This document shows, one piece after another, positions 1 through 11,460 of a stretch of DNA of 64,000 nt. The DNA lies in NCBI GenBank assembly GCA_907163345.1, contig CAJQUN010000015.1, forward strand, positions 5,426,886 through 5,490,885. Reading direction: 5' to 3'. A program made the translations under genes and the position numbers. The stretch comes from Haberlea rhodopensis (lineage: Eukaryota > Streptophyta > Magnoliopsida > Lamiales > Gesneriaceae). Positions within the stretch are counted from its first letter, which is position 1. Each line of letters begins with the position of its first letter. The notes below the pieces were generated by a model. It had not been told where the DNA came from. It made no database searches and was given only the letters and a program-made list of their open reading frames with translations.

Positions 1-1745
1 CCACTCTAGGAACTCCCCCCTCGAATCACTTCATCTCCTATTTCACACGCCTTCAACACCTCTATCCACTAGCTAGACTTCCTACTAGTATGACGCGACC
101 CTCTGTCCACCATCCCTGACACACTGCCCAATCACCCACAAATGATTTCTCTCAACTAGAGCTCTTCATTTCCGCTTACTGAATAAGGTCAAATTAAAAG
201 AATCCGGTTCTCTAACTCCTAAACCCCCTCCTCCTTAATCTTACAAACTAGTCCCCACACTACCTTCCTACTGTATAACCCCCCACCATCACACCCCAAA
301 GAATTTTTTTTTTGGTAATTTTGGTAGAGATTTAAGGACACAAACGGGTAATTGAATAATGATATGTAATAAATAGGAAGGAACCGAGCACAACTTTTAT
401 CAGGATTAAACGGCCTCCCAAGGAAAGATGTTTGATTTCCCAACTTTCTAATCTTTTCCTTTCTCTGTCAATCAATAGGTTGCCATGTGGAAGCCTTCCT
501 CATGTTAGCACCGATGGACATGCCTAAGTATTTGAATGGCAATGCACTTATTTTACAATTCAATCCATTAGCCATATTAATAAGCCCATTCGACTCCACA
601 TTAATCCCCATAAGCAAACTTTTGTGATAATTTACCTTAAGTCCAGACACAAGTTCAAAATTCATGAGGACACATTTTAGAGCCCATATATTTTCATCAA
701 TGGCTACACCCAGCAAAATCGTATCATCTACGAAATGTAAGATCAAGATGGTACACTATCTTTACCCACTGAAACTGGAGTGAACAACCGTTTTCGACAT
801 AATACCACATGACCCTTCAGCTGCCACTAAAAACAGAAAAGAAGATAAATGGTCTCCTTGTCTTAGACCTGTCTGCAGCTTGAATGCCTATGTAGGAGAA
901 CCATTTACCAAGATAGAGGTCGTAGCAGTCCCAATACATCCTCACATCACGTCACACCATTTACCACTGAAATTCATCAACTCAAGCATTTCATCAATGA
1001 ATGCCTTTTTTCAAAATCCAACTTTAGTAATATACAAGACCGCCTCCTGGCCTTAATATCACCAATGGCCTCATTAAGTATCAAAATACAATCCATAATC
1101 TGAGGATTTCCCACAAAAGCAGATTAGTTCTACGAAATTACATTATCCATTACTTTAAATCGATTCGCCAACAACTTAGAAATGACCTTATAAACATAAC
1201 CTATCAAGGAAATGTATCTGTAATTCTCAACTTTACTTGGATCTCTTCTTACTTGGATCTCTTCTTTTGGGGACAGGAGTGACAAAAGAACGGTTCCCTC
1301 CTCTAACAATTTTTTTCAAACTGATGAAATTTCATATAACACCTGACAAAATCATCCTTCACCACTTCCCAACTTTTCTTGATGAAGTAAAGTTCATACC
1401 ATCAGGACCTAGTGCTTTAGAACTCCCACATGACCACCCAACCTGTTTTATTTCCTCTTCAGAGAAATCAATAATCAAGAACTCATTATCACACTCACCT
1501 AACTTCTTGACATTAATAACATAGAGACTTGGTCGATTCCATCTATTCTGTTCAAATCTTTTGACAAAGTGATTTCGCACTTCACTTTTGACATCATCTG
1601 TCCAAACTCCATCAATAAGAAGTCCTGGGATATCATTAACTATTTTCCTTTTATTGATACAACAATTGGAAAAATCTAGTAATCGAATCCCCTTCTTTAA
1701 GACATTTAGATCTTGCTTTCTGTGCCAAAAGACTTTAATTTCTTT
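1..1745 (-). mobile_element. Decayed LINE (non-LTR retrotransposon) reverse-transcriptase fragment
   Basis: Minus-strand reading frames spell successive parts of a plant L1-type ORF2, interrupted by stops and frameshifts. The N-terminal part of the RT lies around 1359-1580, with a SCGSSKALGPDG block like the family's CGSxKSPGPDG motif. The FVDDTILLG catalytic block and the downstream LPFKYLGMSIGAN block lie at 746-468. A GGGL...SFNLTLFSK-like block lies near 180-300. The order along the minus strand matches ORF2. The window edge cuts the element, so the 3' end is not seen. No intact ORF remains, so this is a dead copy. Confidence 0.85.
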
Positions 1746-1893
1746 TCGATAGTATCCACAATTTTGTTGTACTTTCTCTTCTACTTGCTAAACCATCATT
1801 GTTATACCTTGAATAAATTAAGGCATAACAATTGGGTTGAAATTCACTTGCAAGACATCGTGATATATATTTAAAATACCTAATATAAATAAA

Positions 1894-2095
1894 ACACCAC
1901 CCGGGAAGAGAAGAGCCCCCTGGGAAAAGAAGAGACACCCTTGAAGAGAAGAGACATCACTCGGGAAGAGAAGAGACCAAGAGACACCACCCGGGAAGAG
2001 AAGAGACCCCTCCCGGTAAGAGAAGAGACACCACCAGGTAAGAGAAGAGACATCATCTGGGAAGAGAAGAGATCCCACCCGGGAAGAGAAGAGAC
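1894..2095. repeat. Purine-rich minisatellite with GAAGAGAAGAG core
   Basis: About nine imperfect copies of a roughly 20-25 bp unit with the form CACCCGGGAAGAGAAGAGAC. The GAAGAGAAGAG core is the best conserved part and CCCGGG is variable. One strand is almost pure purine through each core. Long open frames on both strands here are products of the repeat, not genes. Confidence 0.9.
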
Positions 2096-2399
2096 AAGGC
2101 ACGAAAATTTGATATGGAATTGACATATGTACACGCATGCATGATGCCACATCACATTTCAAGTTCTAATAAAGTGTCATGATGGACAAAAGCATGATAA
2201 AGACATGTCAAATGAAATTATTACATTGACTTTCAATTCCTTCAATTATATAAAGAGAATGGCCGATGGTTTCAAGGAGGGGGAGAGGGAGAATGCTAGA
2301 TCAAACACCATTTTTACACCATTTTTTCTCTACTTTATTTACCATTTTATTGTACAAAAAATATTGTAACTCTTTCGATACCATATAATTCATACCAAG
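2096..2399. other. Spacer with a promoter-like TATA stretch
   Basis: No gene is seen. A TATATAAAG stretch near 2250 precedes a short ATG frame, and purine-rich sequence follows at 2275-2295. I see no homology that supports a real transcription unit. Confidence 0.4.
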
Positions 2400-2720
2400 C
2401 GGTTATAATTTATAGTAGTAATCGCAAACTTTTAGTACTAATAGTCCAACATAAATTATTTTTAACAAGAGTAGTCCCACATAAATGCTTTCATCAAATA
2501 TAATCCAGAGAAATATTTTTTAACAAAAATGATCGCTAAGTTTTGTTGAGGGTTTAATGATCACTTTTGTCAAAGAATAATTTATATTGAATTATATTTG
2601 AGAAAAACATTTATATGGTAATATTTTTTAAAAAAACTAATTTATACGGAACTATATTTGATTAGCCTTAAAAACTACTAGCAAATGCTCTTAATCTATG
2701 AGTCTATTTTTGTAATTTCC
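2400..2720. mobile_element. MITE-like repeat, family 'AAACTTTTAG' (copy A)
   Basis: AT-rich segment built from phrases such as GTAATCGCAAACTTTTAGTA, 'aagtagtcccacataaat' and 'gaactatatttgattagcc', ending in TTTTTGTAATTTCC. The same phrases recur, often in inverted halves, at 18632, 19397, 20420, 31030, 48640, 50181 and 54031. This copy is diverged and its ends are approximate. Confidence 0.55.
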
Positions 2721-3181
2721 CTTTCAAATTATTACCATGAAAATATCATAATGTACAAATAAATGAAAATGTAGATCAACAATATAGTTCTATAAATAAA
2801 TTAGTCGAGTCAGAACCCACCACTAACACAGTTGTATTACTAAACAAGCTTTATCAGTAATTAAACAAGAAGAATGACACATGATAATATTTATACTTTT
2901 GTTCAACCATTATCAGTTGCACACACAAAATAACAATACATTGGGATTTTCAGCTTACTGAGAAAATTGAAATTGATGTTAGCCGGTGGCTGCTTTTTCA
3001 GAAGATAGGTGGCTCTTTACTGTATAATGGAGGCTTGGACGGCTGGACGGTAGCACATTTTGGAAGTCAACAATGGAGGAGTGAAACATCAACTTGAAGA
3101 TGTTCACCGATGGTTTCATGCCTATAAAAACACCTCAATTCATTCTCTATAAATCATCCTTCACCTAGTTATCTCTTAACA
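2721..3181. other. AT-rich spacer ending in two TATA-like stretches
   Basis: No ORF of note. CCTATAAAAACACC (about 3120) and CTCTATAAATC (about 3147) sit just upstream of the Ty3/gypsy 5' LTR. They could be remains of a host promoter region into which the element inserted. This is inference only. Confidence 0.35.
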
Positions 3182-4481
3182 TGTGATACCCCAAATTTGA
3201 TCAGTATTAATTATGTATAAGTTGTATATTAAAGTGTTAGTTAATTAGAATTTAATTAACGAGAATATAATAAAAGTAATGAGAATGGAAACTAATAATA
3301 TAAATGTCAATTTACAATCGGAACAGAACATGGCGATATATTTGGAAATATTCGAATAAGTCCAAAACTATGTTAAAATAATTTATTAAATATTAATAGG
3401 AACACAAAACCATGTGTGAACTGGACATGTATTAGCACACTGATGACACCCTAATGTTCATAATTGCTTGTGAAATAATATATATCGATTTAGGATGTAA
3501 AACACATAGTAAAATGTGTAAAACATTCACATATCACGAAACACGCACTAAAAGGTGCGAAAACATGCACACCGTCGCGACCACAGACCACCGCGTACAA
3601 AACCGATCATAACATACATGTTGAACTACGATTCTTTGATACCCTGTTATTGTGGACTCGGTCAATGATAATGGTTGTACACGGTGTTATGACTGACATT
3701 AAGTGGCCTGAAAGTCATAGGGATCCGTGGTCCTTATGATTGCTGTGATTTGTCGATATGGGAATTGGTGGCGTTTGTCGGTGTTATCCTATAGATTATC
3801 CCTATTCGTTGAGACTGTTATGGGTGGCGCCTTGTTGACGTCATCAGTATGATTGATGTCAATAGCTGGGATGCGGTGAGGTTTTGACGACGGGCCATAT
3901 AGACATCACTTTGCTTGACACGCTCGAGCTATTGAAATATTTGGACTATCATTTATTGGCTCTGTGATACCCATTGGATGGGCGTATGATACCAACATGA
4001 CATGACATGCATTGTATTGCATTTCATTTCATTTCATATATCATGTTATTGATACATGTATTCTTTTTGTCGTGAGCTTTTTCTCACCCCCAAGGGGGCT
4101 GTTGTTGACTCTATGTGTGGACAATGACATATAGTACATGTAGCCGGACCCTAGAGAGGGCATGTTCGATCGGATCCACACTTGATGTTTTATTTCTGTT
4201 TATCCCAGTAGTATATGTACCAGGGGTGTGTCACTGTGATGTGGGGAATTTATGTATATTTAGTTTATTTAACCCAGTATGGATAGATATGAACTGATGG
4301 TATATATCTATAAATTTTCAGCATGCATCTATTGGTAATGGTGGTATGTCCCTCGTGCGATGAGGTCATGCCGAAATTTTTAAGGTCACATGCTAATAAA
4401 TGTTAAACAAATCTTTCGATGTTTACGCTATAATTATTATTGTGTGATCATTAATCACATTATTAGGATTTGACACTCACA
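3182..4481 (+). repeat. 5' LTR of the Ty3/gypsy element
   Basis: Starts TGTGATACCCC and ends ..CTCACA immediately before a primer site. It matches the 3' LTR but lacks a block of about 750 bp, present there at roughly 9622-10378, and a smaller stretch of about 45 bp near 3395. The sequence left of it is TAACA (3177-3181), one side of a possible 5-bp target duplication. Confidence 0.85.
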
Positions 4482-4484
4482 GTA

Positions 4485-4496
4485 TGGTATCAGAGC
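4485..4496 (+). other. Primer binding site, initiator tRNA-Met
   Basis: TGGTATCAGAGC lies three bases after the 5' LTR. It is the usual complement of the plant initiator tRNA(Met) 3' end and fixes the LTR boundary at 4481. Confidence 0.9.
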
Positions 4497-4682
4497 CTAA
4501 CTGGGAATGCTCTCGAGTCTTGTGTACACTTGACTAGGCACAAATAAATATGTGCACATGTGTTTGCCTTATTTAAATTTCCTTGCTCTTGTTCGATTTG
4601 ACTTGAATTATTTGGAAATATGATTTTCTATGTTGTTTGTATATTTGATTTGGATTATGTTGTTGACATTTGAATTTTGTAA

Positions 4683-5556
4683 ATGTTTAGAAAAGCAAGA
4701 GGTCGGGGTAAGGGCCATGCACCTGCTATCGAAGCTGAAGCTGGCAATAGCACAAGTGTCGAGCGTGTGACTAATCAGTTTGAGGAGTTGTCCATGGATC
4801 TTGTAATGGCTCGGTTTCAGAATCTACATCCACCTAAATTTCGTGTTACAGAGGGTTCTGAGCCAGCTGAATCTTGGTTGAAGGAGATAGAACATCTATT
4901 CAGTCTGATAGAATATCCAGAATCTCGCAAACCACCACTTGCCCTATATCAATTCAAGGATTGTGCACAATCTTGGTGGGAAGCCGCTGAGATTCATTTA
5001 GTTGAAGCTGGAATTGAGAATACTTGAGATGTTTTTAAGGCCCAGTTTCTGGAGCAGTATTCACCTCCATCCTATTATACCACTCAGGAAAAAGAATTTA
5101 ATAATTTTCAACAAGTACTGTTGAGGAATATGCCTCAAAATTATCAATCCTGCTATGCACCATATGTGGAGGCAACCCAAAGACAAAATTTAACAGGTTT
5201 GTTAACGGGTTGCATCCTACCATGTTTACTTTGGTGACTGCTGGCTCGCCTACAAAATGTTGATGCAATGGAACGGGCAAAGATGGTAGAATCAGGACTT
5301 ACACGGGGAGATCCACAGTTTCTTCCTCCGCCTCCAGTACCTACTCAACAACCTACTTTGCGTCGTAAAGGCAAAATCTTTAAGAAAATAGGTTCTGATG
5401 TTCCTTCATCTTCTAGATCTTCTAGTTCACGACAGAGAAGTTTTTGTGGTCCTTCTTGTAGTGTTTGTGGTGGAAGGCATCCTGTGGAACAATGTCGTAA
5501 AGTCTTAGGTACATGTTTTCATTGTGTACAAGTGGGTCATTTTGCACGGGATTGAC
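4683..5556 (+). pseudogene. Ty3/gypsy gag pseudogene
   Basis: Starts MFRKARGRGKGHAP. It then has a retrotransposon gag core with 'ESWLKEIEHLFS' and 'FKDCAQSWWEAAE' (4860-5000). A premature TGA follows at 5025 and there is a frame change before 5268. The C-terminal part has two zinc-knuckle-like clusters, CSVCGGRHPVEQC and CFHCVQVGHFARD. In the second, the final Cys codon has become a stop (TGA about 5553-5555). It would once have packaged element RNA and is now inactive. Confidence 0.85.
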
Positions 5557-5567
5557 CAAATCGAAGT

Positions 5568-6090
5568 ATGATGCCTTTGCACCTTCAACCACGATTTCCT
5601 GGTGGTCCTAATACTGCTAGACCTACTGCACCTGCTGTTCCTATTACTCTTATGCTATCATTCCAGCATTCAAATGTTCCACAGTACCGAAGATCTCAAG
5701 GTCAGACTGTTTCGGGTCCTCCTCAGGCCAGAGTGTACGTCGTGACTAGGGATCAGGCGAAAGAGGCTCCTGGTGGTATTATTGCAGGTATTTGCACATT
5801 ATGTGATTATCCTGCACGAGTGTTATTTGATACAGGAGCATCAGACTCGTTCATATTGTATGCATTTGTTGCATCCAATGATATTATATGTACTTCATTA
5901 GATGATACTTTATCAATAGTCATGCCAACAGGGAAAATTATCTTGTCTGAGCAGGTTGTGCATAATTCTGTATTAATTTGAGGACAACATTCTATTCTTA
6001 AATTTGATTGTCCCAAAAGCACGACTTTGATTGCATTGTTGGCATGGATTTTCTGTCTACCAATCAAGCTATTGCTGATTGTTGTCATGG
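5568..6090 (+). pseudogene. Ty3/gypsy aspartic protease segment
   Basis: The frame reads ARVLFDTGASDSFI near 5815-5860, the D-T-G-A active-site motif of retropepsin-like proteases. Stops interrupt it at 5979-5981 and beyond. It lies between gag and RT as expected. Confidence 0.8.
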
Positions 6091-6369
6091 GGTAGTTTGA
6101 TTCCGACTAGTTGATGGACCCAAGTGGAAGTTCTATGGCAAGGATTCCCAAGCCAAAATTCCATTGGCATCTTCTCTTGAAATGTCCCGACTTTTATTTA
6201 GCGGGAATGAGGTTTTTCTTATCTATGTTGTTGATGTATCAAAAAGGAGCCATCGTTATCTGATATTCATGTGATAAAAGAATTTCCTGATGTCTTTCAC
6301 GATGAGATTCCTGGTTTTCCTCCTCATCGAGAAGTTGAATTCAGTATTGAACTTGTTCCGTGAACTGCA

Positions 6370-7308
6370 CCTATTTCCAAAGCTCCTTATCGTATGACAT
6401 CAAAATTGAAAGAACAATAACAAAATCTTCTCGATAAGGTATATATTTGACCGAGTGTATCGCTTTGGAGAGCTCAAGTTCTATTTGTTCGAAAGAAAGA
6501 CGGTACCATGCGAATGTGCATAGATTATAGGCAACTGAATCGGGAAACTGTGAAAAATAAATACCCATTGTCTCGTATAGATGATTTATTCGATCCACTT
6601 CAAGGCACTTATATCTACTCAAAAATTGATCTCTGTTCAGGTTATCATCAGGTGTGTGCTCGAGAGGAAAATGTACCTAAAACTGCTTTTCGTACCAGGT
6701 ATGGTCATTATGAATTCTAGGTCATGCCATTTGGTCTCATCAATGCTCCTGCAGTCTTTATAGACTTAATGAATCGAGTTTTCAGGGATTTCTTAGATCG
6801 ATATGCTATCGTCTTTATTGATGATATCTATATCTATTCGAAATCAAAAGAGGATCATAATGAACATTTGAAGTTGGTACTTCAAACTCTCCACACCGAA
6901 CATCTTTATGCTAAATTGCCCAAATGTGAATTCTGGATGGACAAGGTGGTATTCTTGGGTCACATCATTTCTCAACATGGCATTTCTATTGATCCAACTA
7001 AGGTTGAAGCAGTGTTAAATTGGCCAAGACCTATCAATGTTCCTGAGGTCCGAAGCTTCATGGGTTTAGCTGGTTATTATCGTCGTTTTATTAAAGGGTT
7101 TTCAAAATTTGCTAAACCTATTACTCAGCTGACACAGAAAAATCAGAAATTTATCTGGTCAGATGAATGTGAAGCAAGTTGTCTTGAACTAAAGACGAGA
7201 CTGGCCACTGCACATGTACTTACTATTCCTTCAGGTATCGGAGGATATGTGGCATGCACTGGCGCGTCTTTAAAAGGTTTGAGCCGTGTATTGATGCAAC
7301 ATGTCTGA
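6370..7308 (+). pseudogene. Ty3/gypsy reverse transcriptase pseudogene
   Basis: RT blocks appear in order: MRMCIDYRQLN (6508), YPLSRIDDLFD, SKIDLCSGYHQV, MPFGLINAPAVF (6724) and the catalytic FIDDIYIYS (about 6814-6840). They are followed by LGHIISQHGISIDPTKVEA and the SFMGLAGYYRRFIKGFS connection. An in-frame TAG at 6718-6720 separates the fingers from the palm, and the upstream part (6370-6500) is frame-broken. Confidence 0.9.
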
Positions 7309-7620
7309 ATGGTTGCTTATGCATCTCGCCAACTTAAATCTCATGAAAATTGATATCCTGTATATGATTTGGAATTTGCAGCAATTGTTTTTGCTTTAAA
7401 GATTTGGCGCCGTTATTTAGATGGGAAAAATTTGTTATTTATTCGGACCACAAGAGCTTGAAATATCTATTTTCTCAATCTGATCTTAACATTAGGCAAT
7501 GCATGGATGTATCTTTTGAAGGATTCAGATTGTGAGATTCAATATCACCCTGGAAGAGGGAATGTTATGCGGATGCCCTCAACCGTAAAGTTCATGATCT
7601 ATTCTAGCTTTTGTTCGCAT
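7200..7620 (+). pseudogene. Ty3/gypsy RNase H remnant
   Basis: Follows RT directly. Pieces such as 'IPSGIGGYVACTGAS' stand where the family has a PVCDASGxGLGCVLMQ motif, and 'VAYASRQLK' and 'QYHPGRGNV' follow near 7312 and 7545. The frame is broken at 7306 and again before 7507. The first catalytic Asp of the family appears replaced. Confidence 0.7.
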
Positions 7621-7879
7621 CACTCACACGGGAATTCTGTCACTATCTCCGCATTACAATTTGAGCCAAAATTGATTTCTAAAACCAAGAAAGCCCAACA
7701 AAATGATTCTCAGACTCAGAAATCTAAAGAACTTGTGTCTGTAGGAGATCCTTCTGGCTTACCGATATCTTCTGATGGTTCCTTATGACTTAATGGTTAG
7801 TTGGTTGTTCCTGATAATTTTGATCTAAAATATGTCATTCTTTGTGAAGCACATTGTAGCAAATACTGTATCCGTCCTG

Positions 7880-8960
7880 GTTAAAGCCGAAAGAATGAAA
7901 CCTGGAGGGTTACTTCATAGTCTTGAAATTCCCAAATGGAATGGGGACACATTGCTATGGATTTTGTAACCCATCTTCCTCGATCACCCAGAGGTTGTGA
8001 TGCTATTTGGGTTATTATTGATCGACTTTCTAAATCTGCACATTTTATTCCATACGAACAGACTTATCCTTATAGGAAGATGACTAGTTTGTATATCGAG
8101 AATATTGTGAGACTGCACGTTGTGCCTGTCTCAATCATTTCTGATTGTGATCCCAGATTTACTTCTAAATTCTGGGGTATTTTTCAAGATACCATGTGTA
8201 CGCGTTTTGCAATGAGTACTACTTATCATCCTCAGAGTGATGCCTAGACAGAGCGTAATATTCAAACTCTTGAAGATATGTTATGTACTATAGTGATGGA
8301 TTTTAATGTTGGATGGCAAGAAGCTTTGCCGTTGGTGGAATTTTCTTATAAACGAGCAGTGATATGGCACCTTTTGAATCCTTATATGGGAGATGATGTA
8401 GATCCCCACTATTCTAGGAAAAAAATTGGTGAAAAACAATTTACTGGGACCTGATATGATACAGGAAATGCATGATAAGGTTCAGTTAATTAGACAGCAG
8501 ATGAAGGCCGCACAGGATCGTCAAACAAGTTATGCTAACAAGCGAAGATGACCCTTGGAATTTTAGAAATGTGATCGTGTGTTTCTGACAATATCTCCCT
8601 TTCGAGGCACTGTTTGTTTTGGCATGCGAGGCAAACTATCACCTCGATATGTTGGCCCGTATGAGATCCTTGATCGAGTTGGGGATCTTGCTTATCGGTT
8701 GACATTGACTCCAGCTTTTCTACTATTCACGATGCATTTCATGTTTCTATGTTACATAAATATGAATCTGATCCATCACATGTACTTCAGTCCGATGAAG
8801 TCAAACTTGATCCTTTGTTATCCTATTTTGAACATACCGTTTGCATTTGGATTCGGAAGGATAATGTATTACATAACAAATCTATTCTACTGGTACGAAC
8901 ACAATGGACACGACATCGCGTGGAAGAATCAACGTGGGAACCGGAAAGCATGATGAGAGT
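7880..8960 (+). pseudogene. Ty3/gypsy integrase and chromodomain-like tail
   Basis: The integrase core reads WGHIAMDFVTHLP (first catalytic Asp), VIIDRLSKSAHFIP, ISDCDPRFTSKFW (second Asp) and TTYHPQSDA (7936-8247). A stop replaces the Gln before TERNIQTLEDM. A C-terminal segment PRYVGPYEILDRVGDLAYRL (8640-8700) follows, then a chromodomain-like VRTQWTRHRVEESTWEPE near 8890-8945. Several frameshifts are present. Confidence 0.85.
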
Positions 8961-9123
8961 CCTATCCACACTTGTTTGATTCTACTCCATTGTATTCCAA
9001 GTATCCTGTTATGGATTTTGTTCCGTATGTCAATTTTAGTTTTGATATGTATTATAACTGGTGATGTGATGTGTGTTATGATATGTATGTATGTATGTAT
9101 GAGATTTCAGGGAGAATCTTTTC

Positions 9124-9137
9124 AAGTGAGGGAGAAA
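9124..9137 (+). other. Polypurine tract
   Basis: AAGTGAGGGAGAAA sits immediately before the 3' LTR, as expected for the plus-strand primer. Confidence 0.75.
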
Positions 9138-10850
9138 TGTGATACCCCGGATTTGATTAACGTTAATTAAATATAAGTTTGTATTTTAAGGTGTTAATTA
9201 AGTAGTATTTAATTAATGAGAATATAATAAGAATAATGATAATATAATTTAACAATATTAATGTCAATTTAAAGTCGGAACAGAACATGGCGAATATACA
9301 CATATATTTTTGGAAATATTCGAATTGAGTCCAAAACTATGTTAAAATAATTTATTAAATATAAAAATTGTATTAAATTGATTTATTTACGTTTTGTGCT
9401 TGAAATATGAACACGAAACCAGGTGTGGACTGGATATGCATTAGTACGCCGATGACATCCCGATGTTCATAATTGGTCGCGAAATAATATATATCGAAGT
9501 AGGATGTAAAACATGTAGTAAAATATGTAAAACACACACAGATCATGAAACACGCACTAAAAGATGCGGCAACATGCACACCCTCGCGACCACCGACCAC
9601 CGACCACCGTGTACAAAACCACTCCGTTCACCGCCGTCCGATCACCTCTCATGGAGCCCGACCTACCAAATAATCAAGATTTAAGCTCCAAAAACTGGTT
9701 CAATTTTGCCCTGAATGAAGAAGATCACACAGACTAGAGTTTGAGCAACTTTGATTCGATTTCTTCAATTCAACCATGAATTGGACGAAGCCAAGTCGTT
9801 GAAACTTTTCCCCTCACCTGGAGAAAACTTGCTAAACCGGCCACCGCTGTATCGCCGCCGGTATCCTTCGGCAATTGAAGAAAAGCGTGTGACATTGCGT
9901 GTTACTGTGCGCGAATTGGGTAAAACTCGATGCTCGATTTTTCCGACTTTGTGTTGATATTTACCAGTTCATGTGGACTATAATTGGTGAAAAATAATTT
10001 GAATAGGTGAAAAATAATTTAGCAAATTAAATTATGATGTAATCACATTAATTTAATTACCCTAAATTGGTTAAGCTGTGACTAAATTGATAAATAATTT
10101 TTGGTGACTAGTTTTCTAAATTGTGAATTTATTTTGGTACACAGTGAATACATCGACTCTACAAGCTCAAGTCGACCCTCATATATCGAGAAATAAATGA
10201 ATGTTGCAATCGGCTAACACATGGTATGTATGTGTATCAGTTGATATATGATTTGTTTACGTGAGATTATGTGGCTACGTGATATTATTTAAATTATGTG
10301 GCATTCATAGTATTCATAATTGGCACATCGGTGTATGGAAATAAATGTTTTGTAAACACACATCATTTTTATACATATAACATACACGTTGAGCTCCGAT
10401 TCTTTGATACCCTGTTATTTTGGACTCGATCAATCATAAGGGTTGTACACGGTGCTATGGCATGCATTAAGTGGCCTGAAAGGTATATGGATCCGTGGCC
10501 CTTATGATTGCTGTGATTTGTTGATATATTAAGCATTGGTGGAGTTTGCTGACGTCATCCTATGGATTATCCCTATTCATTGAGACTGTTATGGGTGGGG
10601 CCTTGTTGACGTCATCAGTATAATTGATGTCAACAGCTAGGATGCGGTGACGCTTTGACAATGCACCATATAAACATCCCTTTTGCTCATCCCCAAGGGG
10701 TCTGTTGTTATCTCTGCGTGTTGACAATGAGATATAGTATAGGTAGCTAGGACCCCAGAGAGGGCACGTCTGGTGGGAGCCACACTTGATGTATTATTCC
10801 TATTTATCCCAATAGTATATATACTAGGTTATATATTACAGTTATGGTGG
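9138..10850 (+). repeat. 3' LTR of the Ty3/gypsy element, 3' truncated
   Basis: Begins TGTGATACCCCGG and matches the 5' LTR except for an extra block of about 750 bp (roughly 9622-10378). Similarity fades at about 10830-10860. The terminal 250 or so bases of the 5' LTR have no counterpart, so the right end was lost. The extra block contains an ORF (9751-9957) with no recognisable domain. Confidence 0.8.
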
Positions 10851-11378
10851 GTGATGGATGAATTAAACCCTATATACAGAATATTTTATTTGTAAATGTC
10901 ACTTATATATAATTATAATTGAATAAACATTGGAGCCCATAGAACTAATTTTAGAATTTTCCGTTGGATATTGCTGCCATAGTTGTTGAATTGATGAATA
11001 AAATTTCCTCATTCCATCTTTATTTGAGCCATATCCACTTCCATTATCTGGGAATATTTCAAATTCCATTCATCTAGAATAGTCCCCAAATTTCCAACTT
11101 GCGATAAATATACAAATAGTACATTCCTAAAAATATATATAGAAGCTACAAATTTTAGTATAAATAAAACATTACATTTAAATTTTCATATTTTCAAAAT
11201 TTAATTATTTAAAAAAATTATAATTTTAGTTTTCCATACTTCTTTTAGTGTTTATAAAAGTTTAAATATTTCAAAATCTTATATAATAAAGTTATTGGCC
11301 CAAATATGAGTTATTTATTTATTTTTTAAGTTCTCAGAATATTTATTAAAAAAATAATATTTAATACGCGCGTGCGCA
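10851..11378. other. AT-rich spacer
   Basis: Low-complexity A/T-rich sequence with no coding signal or clear repeat homology within the window. Confidence 0.5.
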
Positions 11379-11388
11379 TGCACACGCT

Positions 11389-11458
<70 letters not shown>
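11379..11458. repeat. Compound (CA)n(TA)n microsatellite
   Basis: A GCGCGTGCGCATGCA-like lead-in passes into CA repeats (to about 11408) and then about 25 TA units. The Helitron candidate begins at its right edge. Confidence 0.95.

Positions 11459-11460
<2 letters not shown>

Larger units (their letters stand above)
3182..10850 (+). mobile_element. Ty3/gypsy LTR retrotransposon, decayed, both LTRs present
   Basis: Two related LTRs begin with TGTGATACCCC at 3182 and 9138. Internal order is primer site, gag with a zinc knuckle, aspartic protease, RT, RNase H, integrase and a C-terminal chromodomain-like tail, which is the Ty3/gypsy order. The tail block (TRHRVEESTWEPESMM) resembles the Tekay/Del chromovirus group. 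Multiple stops and frameshifts make it non-autonomous. The 3' LTR lacks its last part, so the target duplication cannot be checked. Confidence 0.9.

Noticed and set aside
1818..2162. Long minus-strand ORFs rich in 'LLFPG' repeats
   Set aside because: They are translations of the purine-rich minisatellite.
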